DNA of 64,000 nucleotides, from assembly GCF_001613305.1 (NCBI RefSeq), contig NZ_BDCC01000030.1, positions 1 through 64,000 on the forward strand, read 5' to 3'. Each line of letters begins with the position of its first letter. Positions within the stretch are counted from its first letter, which is position 1. Made by a program: the position numbers and the translations under genes. The notes under the pieces are model-generated. The model saw only the letters and a list, made by a program, of their open reading frames with translations. It was not told the origin of the DNA and did not search any database. Below are positions 1 to 9,712 of this stretch, piece by piece. The DNA comes from Nocardia vaccinii NBRC 15922. GTDB taxonomy: Bacteria > Actinomycetota > Actinomycetes > Mycobacteriales > Mycobacteriaceae.

Positions 1-52
1 AGCGCGATGGTCCTGTGCTGGGGGAAAGGGTGTCACGCGATCGGGTCGTCGG

Positions 53-814
53 CTAACGCCGCAGATTGCGGTCGAACAGGGCCAGCAGTTCGCGGTAGTG
101 CCGTTCGGCGGCGTCGGGGTCGTAGGCCGAGGTGTCGGCCTGGGTGTAGCCGTGCCGAGCTCCCTGGTAGACCTCGGTGCGGTGCCGGACTCCGGCTGCG
201 GCGAGCGCCGCGTCGAACTGGCCGATGTGGTCCGGAGTCATGTGGTGATCTTCGCCGGCGTGTGCGAAGTACAGCTCCGCGGTGATGTTTTCGACGGCCA
301 GGTGCGGACTGTCCGGAGCGTCCGTGACGAGTGGCCCACCATGGAATCCGGCCACCGCCGCAACCCGATCGGGGAACATGGCGGCGACCAGCACCGCCAG
401 CCGCGCACCCATGCAGTAGCCGGTGAGCCCGACCTGCCCCTCGGCGACTCGCGGCGACGCCGCCAGCCATCGGAGGTAGGCGCCGGCGTCGGCGCGCAGG
501 AGATCGGGGGTCAACTCGCGGATCATCGGGAACACCCGGTGGAAGATCTCCGGACGCTGCTCCGGGTCGATGAAGTCCGGTAGCTCGATCACCGGTGCGG
601 GTCCGTGCCGGTAATAGGCGTTGGGAAGCAGGACGGTGTAGCCGTGAGCGGCGATGCGATCGGCCAGCGACCGCAGACCGGGCCGGACTCCGAAGCCGTC
701 CTGGATCACCAGCACTCCCGGATGGGCGGTGCCGTCATCGGGGTAGGTGAGGTAAGCGTCGGCGATTCCGCCGGGCATCTGCACGCCGACAGACATGCCG
801 TGCGTCGTGGTCAT
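53..814 (-). CDS. Dienelactone hydrolase family protein
   Basis: A 253-aa cytosolic alpha/beta hydrolase of the dienelactone hydrolase family, which opens lactones or other small esters; the substrate here is unknown. The nucleophile elbow GYCMGAR puts the catalytic Cys at residue 134, with the likely acid Asp189 (GEDHH) and His221 (ARHGY) following in the family order. Start: the open frame extends upstream, but the ATG at 814 has an AGAAGGATCC ribosome site just before it and gives the normal family length (about 230-250 aa), so I chose it. It diverges from the fadD gene; the 417 bp between them hold a DosR-like site nearer fadD. The family call is secure, the substrate is not. Confidence 0.85.
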   Translation of the reverse strand: MTTTHGMSVGVQMPGGIADAYLTYPDDGTAHPGVLVIQDGFGVRPGLRSLADRIAAHGYTVLLPNAYYRHGPAPVIELPDFIDPEQRPEIFHRVFPMIRELTPDLLRADAGAYLRWLAASPRVAEGQVGLTGYCMGARLAVLVAAMFPDRVAAVAGFHGGPLVTDAPDSPHLAVENITAELYFAHAGEDHHMTPDHIGQFDAALAAAGVRHRTEVYQGARHGYTQADTSAYDPDAAERHYRELLALFDRNLRR

Positions 815-1089
815 CGTGGATCCTTCTGTCGTAGTTGATGTCCTGTGCTCAACACGACGAAGGCGGAGCGCGCGCGACAGTGCGGAATTCTCGATCCGAA
901 GGCGGGCCGGCACCGGCCCGTGCAGCGGTCAGAAGAGCACCGGGTAACCCATCCGTGTGTGGCGCATCGCCGTCCCGGTAGTCATCGTCCCGTATCGTAG
1001 CGGATTTCTCGGCGGCGCCGCGGACGTCAGCCGGCGATCGAGCCATTCGTGCCGCAGCCGTTCCGTCCGGCGTCGGTCCGGCGCAAGTG

Positions 1090-1103
1090 AGGACTTTCGT
1101 CCC
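1090..1103 (+). promoter_or_regulatory. DosR-like binding site upstream of fadD
   Basis: The minus-strand reading GGGACGAAAGTCCT matches 12 of 14 positions of the mycobacterial DosR core GGGACTWWAGTCCC. It lies about 130 bp before the fadD start and shares CGAAAGTCC with the site before the hydrogenase operon. The match is seen directly; binding is inferred. The rest of the 815-1231 gap shows two CGTCCCG half-sites near 971 and 986 and nothing else I recognise. Confidence 0.5.
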
Positions 1104-1231
1104 CTTCGGGGATTGTCGACGCCCCTCGTCCAATGGTGTGGTGCGGCCCACAGTGGTAGATGCCAGCTTCCGAGGTCGAGCGTATCGGTGAGGGATTTCG
1201 CCCGTCCGGCGACGTCAGACGAGGAACGACT

Positions 1232-3025
1232 ATGCAGGAATTCGGAGTGCCGGTTCTGTATCGCGTCCGGCCCGATGAGAATCTCACCGACTTGGTGGAA
1301 CGCAATGTGCAGAGGTTTCCGGATCTCGCGGTGATCAGCCGAAAAGTGGACGGCCAGTGGCGGGACGTGTCCGCCGCCGAGTTCTGCACCGAGGTGTCGG
1401 CGGTCGCGAAGGGGTTGATTGCCAACGGGATTCAGCTGGGCGATCGGGTGGCCATCATTTCCCGGACCCGTTACGAATGGACGCTGCTGGACTTCGCGAT
1501 CTGGTACGCGGGCGCGGTCACGGTTCCGGTCTACGAGACCTCCTCGGCCGAACAGGTGCAGTGGATCCTCTCGGATTCCGGTGCGGTCGCGGTGATCGCC
1601 GAGACCGATCACCACAGTGCGGTGGTCGCCGGCGTGCGGGAGCAGTTGCCGAAGTTGATGCATGTCTGGCAGATCACCGCGGGCGCCGTCGCGGCCTTGA
1701 CGCGGGATGGTGCGGATGTCGCCGACGATGCGGTGGCCGAACGCCGGGCCGCCGTCGTGGCCGATACGCTGGCGACGATCGTGTACACCTCCGGCACCAC
1801 CGGGCGGCCCAAAGGGTGCCAGTTGACGCACGGCAATTTCCTGGCCGAACTGGGCAACATCACCGCTCGGATGCCGGCATTGTTCCGCCCCGGTGAATCA
1901 TCGGTCCTGCTGTTCCTGCCGTTGGCGCATGTGCTCGGCCGGATCGCCGAGGTCGCGGCGGCATTGGCCCCGGTCCGCATCGCTCATGTGGGCGATGTCG
2001 CGGATGTGACCGCCGAACTCGGGGCCTTCCGTCCGACCCTGATCCTGGGTGTCCCACGGGTGTTCGAGAAGGTCTACAACACCGCTCGAACCCGAGCCCA
2101 ACTCGCCGGCCGTGGCCGGATCTTCGACCTTGCCGCCACGACTGCCGTGGACTACAGCCGCGCTCTGGACGACGGGCGGATCTCGCTGTCGCTGCGGATC
2201 CGGCACGCGCTTTTCGACTTCATCGTGTACCGGCGCCTGCGTGCGGCGCTGGGAGGCCGTGCTACGCACGCCCTGTCGGGTGGCGCGCCGCTTGGAGAAG
2301 GGCTCGGCCACTTCTATCGCGGGGTCGGGTTCACCGTGCTGGAGGGTTACGGGCTGACCGAGACCTGCGGGGCCGCGACTTTCACCACCGACGACCATCC
2401 GAAGATCGGATCCGTGGGCCATCCGTTACCGGGATCGTCGGTCCGGATCGCCGAGGACGGCGAGATCCTGCTGCGCGGACCCAACGTGTTCACCGGTTAC
2501 TGGAACAACCCGCGAGCCACCGCCGAAACATTCCGCGACGGCTGGTTCGCCACCGGCGACCTCGGCGCCCTCGACGACGACGGATACCTCACCATCATCG
2601 GACGTAAGAAGGAGATCATCGTCACCGCTGCGGGGAAGAACGTCGCTCCCGCGGTGATCGAGGACCGCATCCGGGCGCACGGCATCGTCGGGGAGGCGAT
2701 CGTCGTCGGTGACGACAAGCCGTTCGTCGGATGTCTGGTGACTGTCGACAGTGAGCACTTCCCGATGTGGAAGCAGTTGCACGGCAAACCCCCCGGTGCA
2801 ACGGTCGACGACCTCGCCGCCGACACCGACCTGCTCGCCGCGATCCAAGAGGCGATCGACGACGGCAATCGGGCCGTCTCCCGCGCCGAGACCGTCCGCA
2901 AATTCCGCATACTGCGCACGGATCTCACGGAGGCCAACGGATATGTCACGCCATCGCTGAAGCTCAAGCGCGATGTCGTGCTGCGCGACTTCGCCGCGGA
3001 CATCGCGGCGCTGTACAGCGTGTGA
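1232..3025 (+). CDS. Long-chain fatty-acid--CoA ligase (FadD-type)
   Basis: A 597-aa adenylate-forming enzyme that would activate long-chain fatty acids to acyl-AMP and then acyl-CoA. The P-loop-like motif YTSGTTGRPKG lies near residue 190, followed by the YGLTE motif and, near the C-terminus, the TGD and GRKKE hinge motifs. Length agrees with AMP-forming acyl-CoA synthetases of the FadD15 type. Start: ATG at 1232 with GAGGAAC upstream; an in-frame GTG/ATG extension from 1160 has no ribosome site and no family similarity. It ends 1 bp from the convergent stress-protein gene, leaving no room for a terminator between them. The upstream DosR-like site suggests induction under hypoxia, which is inference. 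Confidence 0.88.
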   Translation: MQEFGVPVLYRVRPDENLTDLVERNVQRFPDLAVISRKVDGQWRDVSAAEFCTEVSAVAKGLIANGIQLGDRVAIISRTRYEWTLLDFAIWYAGAVTVPVYETSSAEQVQWILSDSGAVAVIAETDHHSAVVAGVREQLPKLMHVWQITAGAVAALTRDGADVADDAVAERRAAVVADTLATIVYTSGTTGRPKGCQLTHGNFLAELGNITARMPALFRPGESSVLLFLPLAHVLGRIAEVAAALAPVRIAHVGDVADVTAELGAFRPTLILGVPRVFEKVYNTARTRAQLAGRGRIFDLAATTAVDYSRALDDGRISLSLRIRHALFDFIVYRRLRAALGGRATHALSGGAPLGEGLGHFYRGVGFTVLEGYGLTETCGAATFTTDDHPKIGSVGHPLPGSSVRIAEDGEILLRGPNVFTGYWNNPRATAETFRDGWFATGDLGALDDDGYLTIIGRKKEIIVTAAGKNVAPAVIEDRIRAHGIVGEAIVVGDDKPFVGCLVTVDSEHFPMWKQLHGKPPGATVDDLAADTDLLAAIQEAIDDGNRAVSRAETVRKFRILRTDLTEANGYVTPSLKLKRDVVLRDFAADIAALYSV

Positions 3026-3026
3026 G

Positions 3027-3974
3027 CTACGGATGGACGACCATCACCGGGCACTGTGCGTGCTGGACCAGGAAGTTGACCGTGGAACCCAGCAGCATTC
3101 CAGCGAAGCCGCCACGGCCTCGGCTGCCCAGGACCATCAGTTGCGCCGACTTCGACCACTCCAGCAGATGCTCCGCGGGTGCGAACGCGTACGAGGCGTG
3201 GACGACCCGGACATCGGGGTACTTCTCCTGCCACCCGGCGGTGCGTTCGGCCATGATGGCGTCCTCGGCCTGCCCGGGGTCGCCGTCGGATAGCCGCACC
3301 GTGTCGTAACCGGCGTAGTGACCGAAATTCCCGTCGTTCCACACGTGGACGGCGACCAATTCGGCATCGCGCTGGGCTGCCTCGGCGAAGGCGGATGCGA
3401 TGGCCGCCTCGCCGATCGGACTCCCGTCGACGCCGACCACGATCGGGCCCGACGAGTGGACGGTGTCGCCGGTAGGCGGGTCGGCGCGCACCACGACGAC
3501 CGTCCCGTGGGCGTGCGCGACGACCGAAAGCAGGGTCGAACCCAGGTGTGCGAGCATCCCGGTCGCTCCGGTCGCCCCGAGCACCACCGTGAACGCCGCG
3601 GCGCTGCGGTCGATGAGCAGAGCGGCCGGGTTGTCCGGGACCAACTCGGCCGTGACGGCTACCTCGGGAGCCGTCGAACGGGCCAGCTCCTCGGCGCGGG
3701 CGATGACATCGCGGCCGTGCGTACGGGAGGCGTCGACCACCCAGGGGCTCGGCGTTGCGGGAACACTGGCCGGCCACGTGGCGCCGACGAGGTTCATCCC
3801 GTGCACGATGTGCAGTTCCCGGCCGTGTACGCGGGCGTACTGAGCCGCCCAGCGCAGCGCGGTGGTCGCTCCCGGCGAACCGTCGACGCCGACGACCACC
3901 GTAGCCGAGGCCAGCCGATGGGCGTCCTGCTCGCGCTGTGTGGTGCCGGTGTGCCTCCCGAAGATGCCGGGCAT
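3027..3974 (-). CDS. Universal stress protein, tandem UspA domains
   Basis: A 315-aa cytosolic protein with two UspA domains, each opening with VVGVDGSP-like strands (near residues 25 and 170). The second domain carries the ATP-binding signature G-2X-G-9X-G-S (GSRGRGG...LLGST) near the C-terminus. Two-domain Usps of about 300 aa are typical of mycobacteria and Nocardia, where several belong to the DosR regulon. Start: ATG at 3974 behind AAGGAGGG, a near-perfect ribosome site; the longer open frame upstream is not supported. It is a close paralogue of the gene at 9713-10645, and both have a palindrome about 100 bp upstream. Precise ligand and target are unknown. Confidence 0.9.
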   Translation of the reverse strand: MPGIFGRHTGTTQREQDAHRLASATVVVGVDGSPGATTALRWAAQYARVHGRELHIVHGMNLVGATWPASVPATPSPWVVDASRTHGRDVIARAEELARSTAPEVAVTAELVPDNPAALLIDRSAAAFTVVLGATGATGMLAHLGSTLLSVVAHAHGTVVVVRADPPTGDTVHSSGPIVVGVDGSPIGEAAIASAFAEAAQRDAELVAVHVWNDGNFGHYAGYDTVRLSDGDPGQAEDAIMAERTAGWQEKYPDVRVVHASYAFAPAEHLLEWSKSAQLMVLGSRGRGGFAGMLLGSTVNFLVQHAQCPVMVVHP

Positions 3975-4066
3975 GACGCCCTCCTTGATCGTTCGCCGTG
4001 GGATGTGTCCGTCACCATAGTCGGATCGGCGGGGCCGGGAGCGGCACGGCCGAAGGTCACCGGTTT

Positions 4067-4084
4067 CGTGGTCCTCGGACCACG
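4067..4084. promoter_or_regulatory. 18-bp palindrome upstream of universal stress gene
   Basis: CGTGGTCCTCGGACCACG has perfect 8-bp arms around a 2-bp centre, about 100 bp before the Usp start at 3974. A related palindrome precedes the paralogous Usp gene at 10645 at nearly the same distance. Probably a dimeric regulator's operator; the regulator is unknown. Confidence 0.5.
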
Positions 4085-4377
4085 TCGGACCTTTCGCCCA
4101 CCCGGATCGAATCCCCGGCACCGGTCTGGGGGCTACCGCTTGGCGGCGGGGTCGATCACCGAGCCGGACAACGGGATTCGCCACACCTGCTGGCGCGGGT
4201 GGCTGACGCCGTCGCTCCGGGGACCGGCCGAAGGCCAAGCCGCACAAGAGCTTCGGACATATCCTGGCCTGGACGGCTGCGGTGGCGTTGCAGCTTCAGA
4301 TCGCCTGTGCGCCAAGGGGTGTGGCGCGATTTGAAGCGGTGCGGATCACAGCCGGTCTCCGCTGTGGTTCCGTCGAT

Positions 4378-4536
4378 CCAGCCGCTGGACGACTCCAGTG
4401 GTTCCAGAGCGGTGGTGCGGTCGATGTGGATGACGCCGTCGTAGCGTTCGGCTGGCCGAGTGCGGAGATAGTGGCTCCGGCGTTCTGTGCGGGGCTGATA
4501 GATTACGCCGATGAGAGCCGGTGCGCCGATGGCGAA
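4378..4536 (-). pseudogene. Erythromycin-esterase-family C-terminal fragment
   Basis: On the minus strand this stretch encodes about 50 residues with GVIYQPRTERRSHYL and AERYDGVIHIDRTTALEPLE, which look like the C-terminal end of erythromycin-esterase-like hydrolases. No matching N-terminal part, catalytic Glu/His region or ribosome site is visible, so I read it as the remnant of a lost gene wedged between the Usp promoter and the hydrogenase protease gene. The family call comes from memory of the C-terminal pattern. About 3975-4543 otherwise holds only the palindrome and no intact gene. Confidence 0.45.
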
Positions 4537-4543
4537 TCCCGGC

Positions 4544-5071
4544 TCACGGCGGATCGGCGCGGGTTCGTACTCGTGCCAGCTCGTCCTGGACGGCTCGCAG
4601 AATTTCCGGGATCGCCGCGGCGACGGGTTCGGACAGTTCGGTGCCGAGATCGAGGCGGGCTGCCTCGACGGCGATGACGACCAGTTCCCGGGGAAGGCGA
4701 CCGAGGGCGCGGCCCAGTCGCACCGCATCCGGGACGCCCAGTGTGTGGGAGCTGGCGGCCGCGGTCACGCCGCGCAGGGCGTCGGCGGTGGTGCGCCGGA
4801 TGCGGCCGGGGGTCGATGGCCGGCACAACACCGCGTCGACGACCACGGCGAGGTCGGCCCCCTCCCAGAGGTCCAGCAGGTTGCCGGGTTCGCCGTCGCA
4901 CACGGCGACCAGGACGCCGGGCAGCTCGAGCCGGTCGAGCCGGGCCGCGACGAGCGGGCCGATGCCGTCGTCGCCGCGGTACTCGTTGCCGATTCCGATG
5001 ACGACCGCCCGATGTTCTGCGGCGGCGCGGTCGCGCGCGGTTGCCGGGGTGGAATGCTCCCGGTGCGTCAT
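4544..5071 (-). CDS. Hydrogenase maturation protease
   Basis: A 175-aa peptidase of the HyaD/HoxW type, which trims the C-terminus of a [NiFe]-hydrogenase large subunit after nickel is inserted. The family signature GIGNEYRGDDGIGP lies near residues 25-38, with the Asp expected to contact nickel. Start: ATG at 5071 overlaps the stop of the large-subunit gene (ATGA), so translation is probably coupled; an upstream start at 5149 would lie inside that gene. It is the last gene of the six-gene hydrogenase operon, and its substrate is almost certainly the product of 5068-6360. The hypABCDEF assembly genes are not in the window. Confidence 0.88.
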   Translation of the reverse strand: MTHREHSTPATARDRAAAEHRAVVIGIGNEYRGDDGIGPLVAARLDRLELPGVLVAVCDGEPGNLLDLWEGADLAVVVDAVLCRPSTPGRIRRTTADALRGVTAAASSHTLGVPDAVRLGRALGRLPRELVVIAVEAARLDLGTELSEPVAAAIPEILRAVQDELARVRTRADPP

Positions 5072-6360
5072 CGGCGCACGATGTCGAGTTCGAGGAAGTG
5101 TGCCGAGCAGGAGATGCAGGGGTCGTAGTTGCGAATGGTGCGTTCGCACAGCGCGGTGAGTGCGGCGTCGTCACGGTCGAGGTTGGCCGCGACGACCCGG
5201 CGCAGGTCGTCCTCGATCGCGGCCTGGTTCTGTGCGGTCGGCGGGACGATGGTCGCGGAGCGGACGATTCCTTCGGCGTCGGTCTCGTACCGGTGATAGA
5301 GCAGGCCGCGCGGCGCCTCGCTGACTCCGTATCCCACGCCCGCGCGCGGTGCGATGGGCATCGCGACGCGGGCGGGCGGCACGTATTCGTCGATCAGGCG
5401 CAACGCCTCGTCGATGGCGTAGACGACTTCGACGGCGCGAACCAGGATGCTGCGGAACGGGTTTCGGCATTCATCACCCAGCCCGATATCGCCGGCGACC
5501 TGTCGAGCCAGCGGTGAGAGCCGTCGGGAGTTCAGGCAATAGCGGGCCAGCGGCCCGGTGAGATAGGGCTTGCCGTCCAGCCCGGCCTGCAGTGCGGTGG
5601 AATGCGGCACCTGCCGTTCGACGACATGGTCGGCAAAATCGTTGGCGGAGAAGCGAAGCCCGGTGCTGGTGTGCATACTCCCGGATTCGATCGCATACCG
5701 CTCCGGCGTGGTGGCGGCGAGCAGATCGTGGTCCAGTTCGAGGTCCGGGAAGTCGAAGCCCGCTGCCCATCGTGCGGTCGCGATCGCGTCATCCTGTGCA
5801 TGGCGCAGTCGTTCGGCCAGGGGTGCGAGGTCGGTGCGCGCGGGTACCGAATAGAAGCCGCCGACACGGACGTTGACGGGGTGGATCGGACGGCCACCGA
5901 TGAGTTCGAGCAGCGCATTGCCGGCCTTCTTGACCGCCAGCCCCTGTTCGACCAGTTCGCGGTGGTCGGCGGCGAGGGAGATGGCGTCGGGGTAGCCGAG
6001 GAAGTCGGGAATGTGCAGGAGGTGGATGTGCAGGGCGTGGCTGGCGATCCATTCGCCGCAGTAGAGCAGGCGCCGAAGATCGGCCAGGGGCCGGTCCAAT
6101 TCGATCCCGCAGAGCTGCTCGAGAGCGTTGCAGGCGCTGGTCTGATAGGCGACCGGGCAGATGCCGCAGATGCGAGCGGTGATATCGGGTGGTTCGGTGT
6201 AGGAGCGGCCGCGCAGGAATGCCTCGAAAAAGCGGGGCGGCTCGTAGATGTTCAGCTCCGCGCGCTCCACCGTGCCGCCGGAGACGACCACACGCAGTGC
6301 GCCCTCGCCCTCGACGCGGGCGAGTGCGCCCACCCGCAACTGTCTACCGCTGCGGCTCAT
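5068..6360 (-). CDS. hyhL: [NiFe]-hydrogenase large (alpha) subunit, group 3b-like
   Basis: The 430-aa catalytic subunit of a soluble, NAD(P)-linked [NiFe] hydrogenase. The nickel ligands are visible: the N-terminal RICGIC motif near residue 65 and the C-terminal DPCISC motif near residue 413, followed by SAH and a short tail that the maturation protease should remove after the His. Length and partners fit group 3b enzymes such as mycobacterial Hyh (Hyd3), which oxidise or evolve H2 with NADP(H). Start: ATG at 6360, overlapping the end of hyhS by 17 bp. Expected partners are the small, FAD/NAD and iron-sulfur subunits encoded upstream. Reaction direction cannot be told from sequence. Confidence 0.92.
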   Translation of the reverse strand: MSRSGRQLRVGALARVEGEGALRVVVSGGTVERAELNIYEPPRFFEAFLRGRSYTEPPDITARICGICPVAYQTSACNALEQLCGIELDRPLADLRRLLYCGEWIASHALHIHLLHIPDFLGYPDAISLAADHRELVEQGLAVKKAGNALLELIGGRPIHPVNVRVGGFYSVPARTDLAPLAERLRHAQDDAIATARWAAGFDFPDLELDHDLLAATTPERYAIESGSMHTSTGLRFSANDFADHVVERQVPHSTALQAGLDGKPYLTGPLARYCLNSRRLSPLARQVAGDIGLGDECRNPFRSILVRAVEVVYAIDEALRLIDEYVPPARVAMPIAPRAGVGYGVSEAPRGLLYHRYETDAEGIVRSATIVPPTAQNQAAIEDDLRRVVAANLDRDDAALTALCERTIRNYDPCISCSAHFLELDIVRR

Positions 6361-7117
6361 CCCGGGGCCTGTCCGCGAATTCGGGGGAGGCTGCGGCGAA
6401 CGTGTCGAATGCGTGGTCGATGTCGCTGGTGGACATACCGTTGATACGCAGGATCGGCAGCAGCGCACGGATATTCGGCTTCGCCATCGGCCCGAAACAA
6501 CCGAAGCAGCCTCGATCGTAGGCGGGGCACAGCGCGCCGCATCCGGCCTGGGTCACCGGGCCCAGACACGGGGTGCCGTGGGCGACGGTCACACACGTCG
6601 TGCCGCGGCGTTTGCATTCGGTGCACACACTGGTGTTCGGGATGTCCGGTGCGCGCCCGGCCAGAAATGCGCACAGCGTGTTCAGGAGTTGGCGGCGATC
6701 GATCGGGCAGCCGCGCAGTTCGAAATCCACCGGCACATGCGCCGAGATCGGCGTGGAATCGGCCAGCGTCGAAATGTATTGCGGGCTGGCGTAAACCACG
6801 GAGGTGAATTCGCTGATGTCGGCGAAATTCCGCAGTGCCTGGATGCCGCCGTGCGTGGCACAGGCTCCGATCGCCACGAGAATCCGCGACTGATCGCGGA
6901 TTTCGGCGATCCGGCGCAGATCCTCGGGAGTGGTGATCGAGCCTTCCACCAGCGACACGTCGTACGGGCCGGGCTCCGACGCGCTGGACGCCTCGGTGAA
7001 ATGCACGATGCGGATGCGGCCGACCAGGGTCAGCAATTCGTCCTCGCAGTCGAGCAGGCTGAGCTGGCAGCCGTCGCAGGAGGTGAACTTCCAGACCGCG
7101 AGGGTCGGGATGGCCAT
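6344..7117 (-). CDS. hyhS: [NiFe]-hydrogenase small (delta) subunit
   Basis: A 257-aa electron-transfer subunit that carries the proximal and further iron-sulfur clusters beside the nickel site. It opens with FTSCDGCQLSLLDCED, the usual proximal-cluster CxxC, and continues with the IGACATHGG segment and a Cys-rich C-terminal part (CTECKRRGTTC, CGALCPAYDRGCFGC). No Tat signal is present, which fits a cytosolic group 3 enzyme. Start: ATG at 7117 overlaps the stop of the FAD/NAD subunit gene (ATGA). Sits in the operon order beta, cNMP protein, gamma, delta, alpha, protease. Confidence 0.92.
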   Translation of the reverse strand: MAIPTLAVWKFTSCDGCQLSLLDCEDELLTLVGRIRIVHFTEASSASEPGPYDVSLVEGSITTPEDLRRIAEIRDQSRILVAIGACATHGGIQALRNFADISEFTSVVYASPQYISTLADSTPISAHVPVDFELRGCPIDRRQLLNTLCAFLAGRAPDIPNTSVCTECKRRGTTCVTVAHGTPCLGPVTQAGCGALCPAYDRGCFGCFGPMAKPNIRALLPILRINGMSTSDIDHAFDTFAAASPEFADRPRDEPQR

Positions 7118-7971
7118 CACAACTCCCGCACCGACAGCAGCGGTTCGGCGGTCGCATAGTCGACCACCGGGCCGTCGCGGCACAGCAGCAACGGGCCCAG
7201 CTGGCAGTGCCCGCAGCGCGCCACCCCGCATTGCATGTTGCGTTCCAATGCCACCCGGATGTCGGTGGCGGCGATGCCTTTGCGGAGCAGGTATTGCGCG
7301 CAGAAGCGCATCATCGGTTCCGGACCGCACAGGAAGGCCGTGGTGCGATCCGGATCGAGGTTCAGTTTCGCGAGCGGTTCGGTGACGAAACCGACCGACC
7401 CGGACCAGCCTGGCGCGGGCCGGTCGACGGTCTGATACAGCTCCACGAGACGAGCTGCCTGCCACCGGGTTTGATCGTGACGGAAAAGAATGTCGGCAGG
7501 AGTGCGCGCACCGGTGATCAGGACAACGCGCCGGTACTCCGCACGCGCGGCCAATGTCTCCAGCACCACCGGTCGCAGCGGCGCCAGGCCGACTCCGCCG
7601 CCGACGATCACCAGATCGCGCCCGCGGGCCGATGCCGAGTCCCACCCCCTGCCGAACGGTCCGCGCACACCGATGACACCGCCGACGCGGGTGTCGTACA
7701 GAGCCCGGCTGACCGCGCCCACCGCACGGATCGTGTGTTCCAGCACGCCGTTCGCGGCCGCGGGGTCGCCGCTGGTCGAAATGGCGATCTCGCCGACGCC
7801 GAAACTGTACAGCATCATGAACTGACCGGCCCGAAACCGTTGCGCCGCAAGGCGAACCGGTTCGAGTACCAGGGTCGCGGTGTCGCGGGTCTGCTCGGTG
7901 CGGTCCACGACGCGGTACGGGAGCATCGTATCGTCGAGCGAACGCGGGCGGGCCTGCGTCCGGACGCTCAC
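7117..7971 (-). CDS. hyhG: Hydrogenase FAD/NAD(P)-binding (gamma) subunit
   Basis: A 284-aa ferredoxin-reductase-like subunit that passes electrons between NAD(P)H and the iron-sulfur chain. The FAD-binding barrel comes first, then the NAD(P)-binding half with VIVGGGVGLAPLRPV near residue 110 and LCGPEPMM near 235, and a C-terminal [2Fe-2S] ligand set (MQCGVARCGHC followed by LLC). This architecture is that of sulfhydrogenase/Hyh gamma subunits. Start: GTG at 7971 overlaps the stop of the cNMP-binding gene (GTGA). It is tightly coupled at both ends. Confidence 0.9.
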   Translation of the reverse strand: MSVRTQARPRSLDDTMLPYRVVDRTEQTRDTATLVLEPVRLAAQRFRAGQFMMLYSFGVGEIAISTSGDPAAANGVLEHTIRAVGAVSRALYDTRVGGVIGVRGPFGRGWDSASARGRDLVIVGGGVGLAPLRPVVLETLAARAEYRRVVLITGARTPADILFRHDQTRWQAARLVELYQTVDRPAPGWSGSVGFVTEPLAKLNLDPDRTTAFLCGPEPMMRFCAQYLLRKGIAATDIRVALERNMQCGVARCGHCQLGPLLLCRDGPVVDYATAEPLLSVREL

Positions 7972-8470
7972 GAGTTGCCCCGCACGTCCGCCGAGTACGG
8001 CGCGTGGGTACAGGTTTCGCCGGGATTCCGGTACATGTCCAGCAGCCGGGCGCGGGTCGCCTGCATCCGGTCCAGCAACGCCTCGAAAAGCATGAGGATC
8101 AGGGCGCGGCCGAATTCCGCATCCGCCGAAGCGAATTGGGTCAATACCTCGGTATCGAACTCGATCGCCTCGACCGGTTCGGCCGCCCGGGCGCCGGATC
8201 GCCATCGGTACGGTGGCACCAGCCACGACCAGCCCAGTACATCTCCGGCGCCGAGGGTCTGCACGACGACATCACCCTGCCCCGGCACATGTGCGTCGAG
8301 CACGATCCGGCCCCGGCGGATCAGCCAGCACCGCTGGGCGGAATCGCCTTCGGTGATCAGTCGTTGCCCGGCGGGGAAGGACACGTCCCGCCCGATCCGG
8401 GCGAGCACGCGCAGCTCGGCTCTGCCCAGCGTGGCCAACTGCGCGAATTCCGTCAGCTCGTCGACGGTGG

Positions 8471-8474
<4 letters not shown>
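7968..8474 (-). CDS. Cyclic-nucleotide-binding-domain protein within hydrogenase operon
   Basis: A 168-aa protein with one cNMP-binding (CAP effector) beta-barrel at about residues 10-115: the FPAGQRLITEGD turn, RRGRIVLDA and the VLGWSWLV phosphate-cassette region are visible. The remaining 50 residues look helical (FEALLDRMQATRARLLDMY) and show no helix-turn-helix, so it is not a Crp/Fnr-type DNA-binding regulator. Start: GTG at 8474 overlaps the hyhB stop (GTGA), and its own stop overlaps hyhG. Being translated in step with the subunits suggests a structural or allosteric role in the hydrogenase, but that is inference. Confidence 0.82.
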
Positions 8475-9580
<1,106 letters not shown>

Positions 9581-9649
9581 CGGAATACTCGATTCGTCGG
9601 CGGCGACGCATTCCATAACGAGTATCACTGCGGACGTTTCGGGGTGCGA

Positions 9650-9663
9650 GGGGCGAAAGTCCC
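9650..9663 (-). promoter_or_regulatory. DosR-like binding site of the hydrogenase operon
   Basis: GGGGCGAAAGTCCC matches 12 of 14 positions of the DosR core GGGACTWWAGTCCC and sits about 70 bp before the preferred hyhB start. It is the only clear regulatory pattern in the gap between hyhB and the Usp gene. In M. smegmatis the homologous Hyd3 operon is DosR-dependent, which supports the reading. Confidence 0.55.
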
Positions 9664-9712
9664 TGCGACCAGGTCGCAGAGACCATCATGCGGGTCGCCC
9701 CGGTCGTGCCGG

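Noticed and set aside
4282..4677. Plus-strand frame of 131 codons between Usp and hydrogenase genes
   Set aside because: It opposes the protease gene and the esterase remnant and shows no family resemblance.
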